Origin: Temnopleurus reevesii
Taxonomy: Eukaryota; Echinodermata; Echinoidea; Temnopleuroida; Temnopleuridae
Length of the DNA: 64,000 nucleotides
NCBI GenBank assembly: GCA_036244855.1
Contig: BQKZ01001420.1
Location: forward strand, 32,895-96,894
Reading direction: 5' to 3'
Under the pieces are notes generated by a model. The model was not told the origin of the DNA. It did no database searches and saw only the letters and a list, made by a program, of their open reading frames with translations. The first letter of the stretch is position 1. The number at the start of each line of letters is the position of its first letter. The translations under genes and the position numbers were made by a program. This document shows, in pieces, positions 60,164 to 64,000 of this stretch.

Positions 60164-61896
60164 TTCACTACAGCATTGACAGACCTGCCAAACTTTTAAG
60201 ACTAAAAACGAAGGAAGACAGGTGTATATATTTCACACACTATCATGTAATTATGATGGAAAAGTATGAAACAAAATATCATTAAATCCCATAAAAACAC
60301 AAGTTTGGAATGATCATATATTCCTTCTTCTTAATTATATGTAAAGGCGGTCTGTATCAGTACACAGCTGCAAATATCCATTGGTTGTGACAAAGAGGAT
60401 CCTGCATTAACCCTTTCACAAGTTTAAATCGCTGAATTTGGTGGTGCTGATTTCTAGAGTCACAAGCCATGGTTTCAGTAACGAGTGTTCCAATATTCCA
60501 TATTTGCAGAAATACATGTGTAACATTTCTAGAATATTCTTAAATAGATGTTTGCTTTTGAGACAAATGCCTTAGAAATAGAATACTTTGTAGTTTGCAT
60601 GTGACGATGGGTAGGTGGTAAATGAATGAACGTACAAACTAAATTGCATGATGACACATTGTGCCTATTCCAAAACAATAGTGATTTCAACGTATATGCA
60701 GTTTAAAAAAAAAGATTCTGACATTTTTACTGAGAGAATTGTTGCACAAGCAAGAAAACAAATGATCTAAAAGGGACATTTTTAGCATGAATACCTACCT
60801 AAGCCTCTTCAACTGAAAAAGTCCCATACAAAAAGAGCTAAAGCTCACAAAATTTGTTTAAAAATGTAACCATGTAATGGGACATTTTCTTATTTTATAT
60901 ATTAGTAATAAATACATTTCTTGAAAGTATCCAAGAAGATGTTTGTTCAAATTTACCAAGTAAATGAGTACATTTGATGAAAAGTAGAGTTAAATGAAGA
61001 AAGTAATCATTATGTAAGTTTGACGAGCATGGTTTTTATAAAGGCTTTTTGTAGTGAAGGTTTTTGATATATTTGTACATGGAATAAGTAGGTCTTTACT
61101 TTTATATATATATTCCCAGTCTAGGGAGGCTGGGTTAATAAGCATATCAATAATTATATATTTGTCTAACTATCTGGTTGGTCTGACATATTTCAATCAT
61201 AATTTTCTTTTTATCTTTCATTTGCTTTTACAATGGTCAATTGTATTGGATCAGAAATAACTTTCACATATTGTAAACTTGGAAAATATATGGCCAAAAC
61301 CAAACAAACTAAGTTTAAAAAAAATTTCCTCTAAATCAACAAAGATTGCTTTGAATACACTTTTTAATTGAAGCAGCAGTGCAATATACCTATTATTTAT
61401 GAAATCAGTTTGATGTGTTTGAAAAGATATCTGAGATATTAAATGATATGCACTGTATAATGAGTTTTGCGTTGATTTTTTTGCACTGTTGTTGTTTAAA
61501 GTGTAATCATTGAGTTTTATTAGCAACATAGCATGAAGAGATTTGCCACAAAAACTGGATAACATATATAATGGAATTAAGAGAGAATGACAAAAAATTC
61601 ATCTACACCAAAGTACATGTATAACTGAAAAATAACAGTAAAATTTTGATATTTTTTTTAGTACTTCTCAAGTATTCACTTATCGTTACTTGCCATTATT
61701 TGAAATTGGTAAAATGAATTACTGATTGATGAAGGTATTCACACAAAAAGGAACATATCTTACTTGCTAAACTCAATAATTTACAAATAGGGCAAATAAG
61801 GGGTCAAATTGTGCATTTTTACCTACAAGCATGAAATTTGGCACACAGAGTAAGTATCATGAAATAAACATTTTCAAAAGGGGAGCCACCTGTAAA

Positions 61897-61909
61897 AGGT
61901 CAAAGGTCA
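61897..61909 (+). promoter_or_regulatory. DR1 nuclear-receptor-like motif
   Basis: AGGTCAAAGGTCA is an exact direct repeat of AGGTCA with one-base spacing, the RXR/HNF4/COUP-TF type of site. No gene start is seen nearby, so its activity is unproven. Confidence 0.35.
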
Positions 61910-63119
61910 GCCATGGCGGCCATTTTGGTTAATGCAGAGATTAAGCTCAAAGTTACTGATAGTGATATTTCATACAAAGAGTCATCTTTAGCCACTTGTA
62001 TATGGCTTTTCCCACTTGGCTGTGAATATTGTGTAGAATCTACAGCAATTTTCCAATAAAAAACATATCAAATAAATAAGCACATCTGCATCTTCTGACT
62101 AAATATATCAGTGATCAGAAACAGCAAAGGAACATTTATTTCAGTAAACATACATGCAATCCCATCTCAGTGTTCCCATTATTTGGGAAGAGGAAGAGGA
62201 ATTCTCTGCTTTTTCCCTGATTAATTTTAAAATTTCAATAAGTTTATTCCTGCCAAATTAACTCATTTTTACCCATTTTGATGCATCCGCGATTACCATA
62301 AGAAGCTTACTATTTGTAAGCAAAATTCCCTGAGTTTTAAATGATTTGAGGAATCTTTCAAACGAAATTCCCTGATCTACATGTATACCTGACTGGAAAA
62401 AGTAGAACTCATTTTCCAGGCTTTCAAGAAAGATTGGGAACCCTGCATTTGATGATTAATGATTGCAGGCATACCTACATGTACCAGGACAATCACCATG
62501 ACACAAAACAGACATTGGAATATATAGTTCATCATTCAGGATTTATTGAAAATGATTACAAAGCAATCTTACCAATAAAGTATACCAATGTATACAAATA
62601 GCACAGCTTTACAGCATTTCATTCCACAATGTGGGTGAAAATATAATGTGAACACTGATGACAAATGTTGCATAGCAAAAAATTCAATCTACATATTGGA
62701 ACAAACTTGTGCTGGCAATCTCAAAACTCTAGATATATTGCAAAATGAAAAAGCATATAAGAACCAAATGGGAAAGTCCAGATAGGATGCAGTTGCCTGC
62801 TCTTAGTTTGAGCTTTTTCATATTGCTTCTTCCGTATGTACATCTTTTGTGATATTAAGAGATACGTGTACAAGCAAACCTCATTGATGGTCTTTTATCA
62901 GAGAAGACATCAATATACACTCTATATAAAAAAAAAAAATCAGATCCTGATGAGATTTATATACTATCAAACACTAGGGTTCCAATCACATATACACTGT
63001 AAATCAGAATCTGACATTTCAGAGGATAACTAAGCTCTCTTCAAATTGCTTTCACTGTAGGAAACTTGCAACCCTGATTTGAAAGAAACATAAAAACTTG
63101 GCACCTTGGTAAAACTCTA

Positions 63120-63239
63120 GTCACTGACATAGCACCCTGATTCAACACAACTCAACATGGCTGAACACGATTCTTTGTTATTGTTTACAAATTCAGGTCC
63201 TGGATGAATAGTCATGTTGAATCAGGGATTCCACGTGAC
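63120..63239. mobile_element. MITE-like inverted-repeat element
   Basis: The left arm GTCACTGACATAGCACCCTG followed by ATTCAACA faces the inverted TGTTGAAT CAGGG ATTCCACGTGAC at the right. The element is about 120 bp. It shares short segments with the element at 56651-56777 (ACGATTC, CTTTGTTA). Confidence 0.65.
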
Positions 63240-64000
63240 CTTACATGTAAATTCAACAAAATCTATACCCTTGTTGCAAACATAACCATTATCATGCAAG
63301 ATGATAATGTTGAAACTCATTATAATGATGTCATTTCAAAATTTAATTGAAATTTCAGAAACTCTGAGAGAATACAATAATCGAGGAACAGTTAAATCAC
63401 CTTGTATGAACTATTATATCAAGAAATGATATCAGACAAGCTAAAAAGGTGTCACACCATCATTCGGTAGAAATGAAGACATTATTGTTACACATGGCTT
63501 ACACATTATATTGCACACAGATATAAAGGTATATGTTCCTATGTTCACGGCAGATCCTATATATGACTAATTCCGATACACTTCAAACTTGATTCAATAA
63601 TAAAGTGCTTCTACGAAAGAAAAATAATTTCAGAAGTGAAGAACACAAGACTTCCTGATAATATCTTTTTTTAGGCAAGAATCTTTTGCTCTTATGGAAC
63701 AAAATAATTGCCAATTAAAATACATTGGCATCTTGTTGTTCCAAAGTCCTTGTGTTAAAAAAAAATGCTATTTTAACATTATATCAAAGGTCTATCAAAT
63801 TTGAGTGTAGATGATCAAGTCAAATAAAACATTTTTAAGATGAACCAGAAAATGACTGTCCTAGAACAAGATTTTCTGAATTTATAAGCAAAAAAAAAAC
63901 TCTACTCTCAAAGCCTTGGAATTATCAACCATGATTACATTTTAATTTTTAAAATGAAGTTTCTCCCTGAAATGTAAGCTCTAAATGTAAAGGAAGAAGG

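Larger units (their letters stand above)
58437..64000. other. Downstream region, no gene seen
   Basis: AT-rich sequence with stops in all frames and no exon I can support. It contains an (AAAT)n array (58852-58893), copy 2 of the 17592 repeat (60066-60163), a DR1 hormone-response-like motif (61897-61909) in what looks like repeat-derived DNA, and a MITE-like element (63120-63239). Confidence 0.55.

Overview
The window looks like nuclear DNA from an AT-rich animal genome. It is spliced, with GT-AG introns up to about 20 kb, dense simple repeats, tRNA-derived SINEs, LINE remnants and many small inverted-repeat elements, and the only long open frames are low-complexity shadows. The repeat style (SINE tails ending in (ATT)n next to a 'gcgctatataa' block, LINE tails ending in (GAATT)n) and an Asp/Ser-rich acidic protein point to a marine invertebrate, perhaps an echinoderm. 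That assignment is inference and weak. There are two runs of N and one single N.

One protein-coding locus on the + strand can be built by hand from splice sites and reading phase. A first exon at 7211-7280 encodes a signal peptide. After a roughly 20.5 kb intron come three acidic exons (27749-28108, 28548-28732, 29992-30241). A second start exon at 37481-37580 encodes a hydrophobic N-terminus (signal anchor or signal peptide). The shared-looking 3' part (53796-53839, 54595-55038, 55455-56217, 57366-57478) encodes a Lys-rich and DSD-repeat acidic protein ending at a TGA at 57476-57478. Both 30241 and 37580 end in phase 1, and the 53796 exon accepts phase 1. The locus could therefore be one gene with two alternative starts (about 742 aa secreted form, about 487 aa short form) or two adjacent acidic-protein genes. 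The sequence alone does not decide this.

The only RNA gene recognised is a tRNA-Gly(GCC) on the minus strand at 2068-2138 with a T-run terminator.

The rest is intergenic and intronic DNA with mobile or structured elements. 1.1-7.6 kb holds a SINE family with (ATT)n tails, one copy carrying a nested MITE, plus a LINE reverse-transcriptase remnant at about 4.15-4.62 kb. 10.2-12.1 kb is a very degenerate tandem repeat. 32.6-32.8 kb is an inverted-repeat-bounded patch of telomere-like repeats. 35.3-36.3 kb is a TIR-bounded element of about 1 kb. 40.0-41.5 kb is a tandem duplication in which one copy holds a SINE and the other is the matching empty site. 46.96-48.29 kb is a near-complete 1.3 kb palindrome. 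48.4-49.2 kb is an array of a short motif that reverses orientation part way through. 57.6-58.4 kb is almost pure A-rich DNA directly behind the acidic gene. From 58.4 kb to the end no gene is supported.
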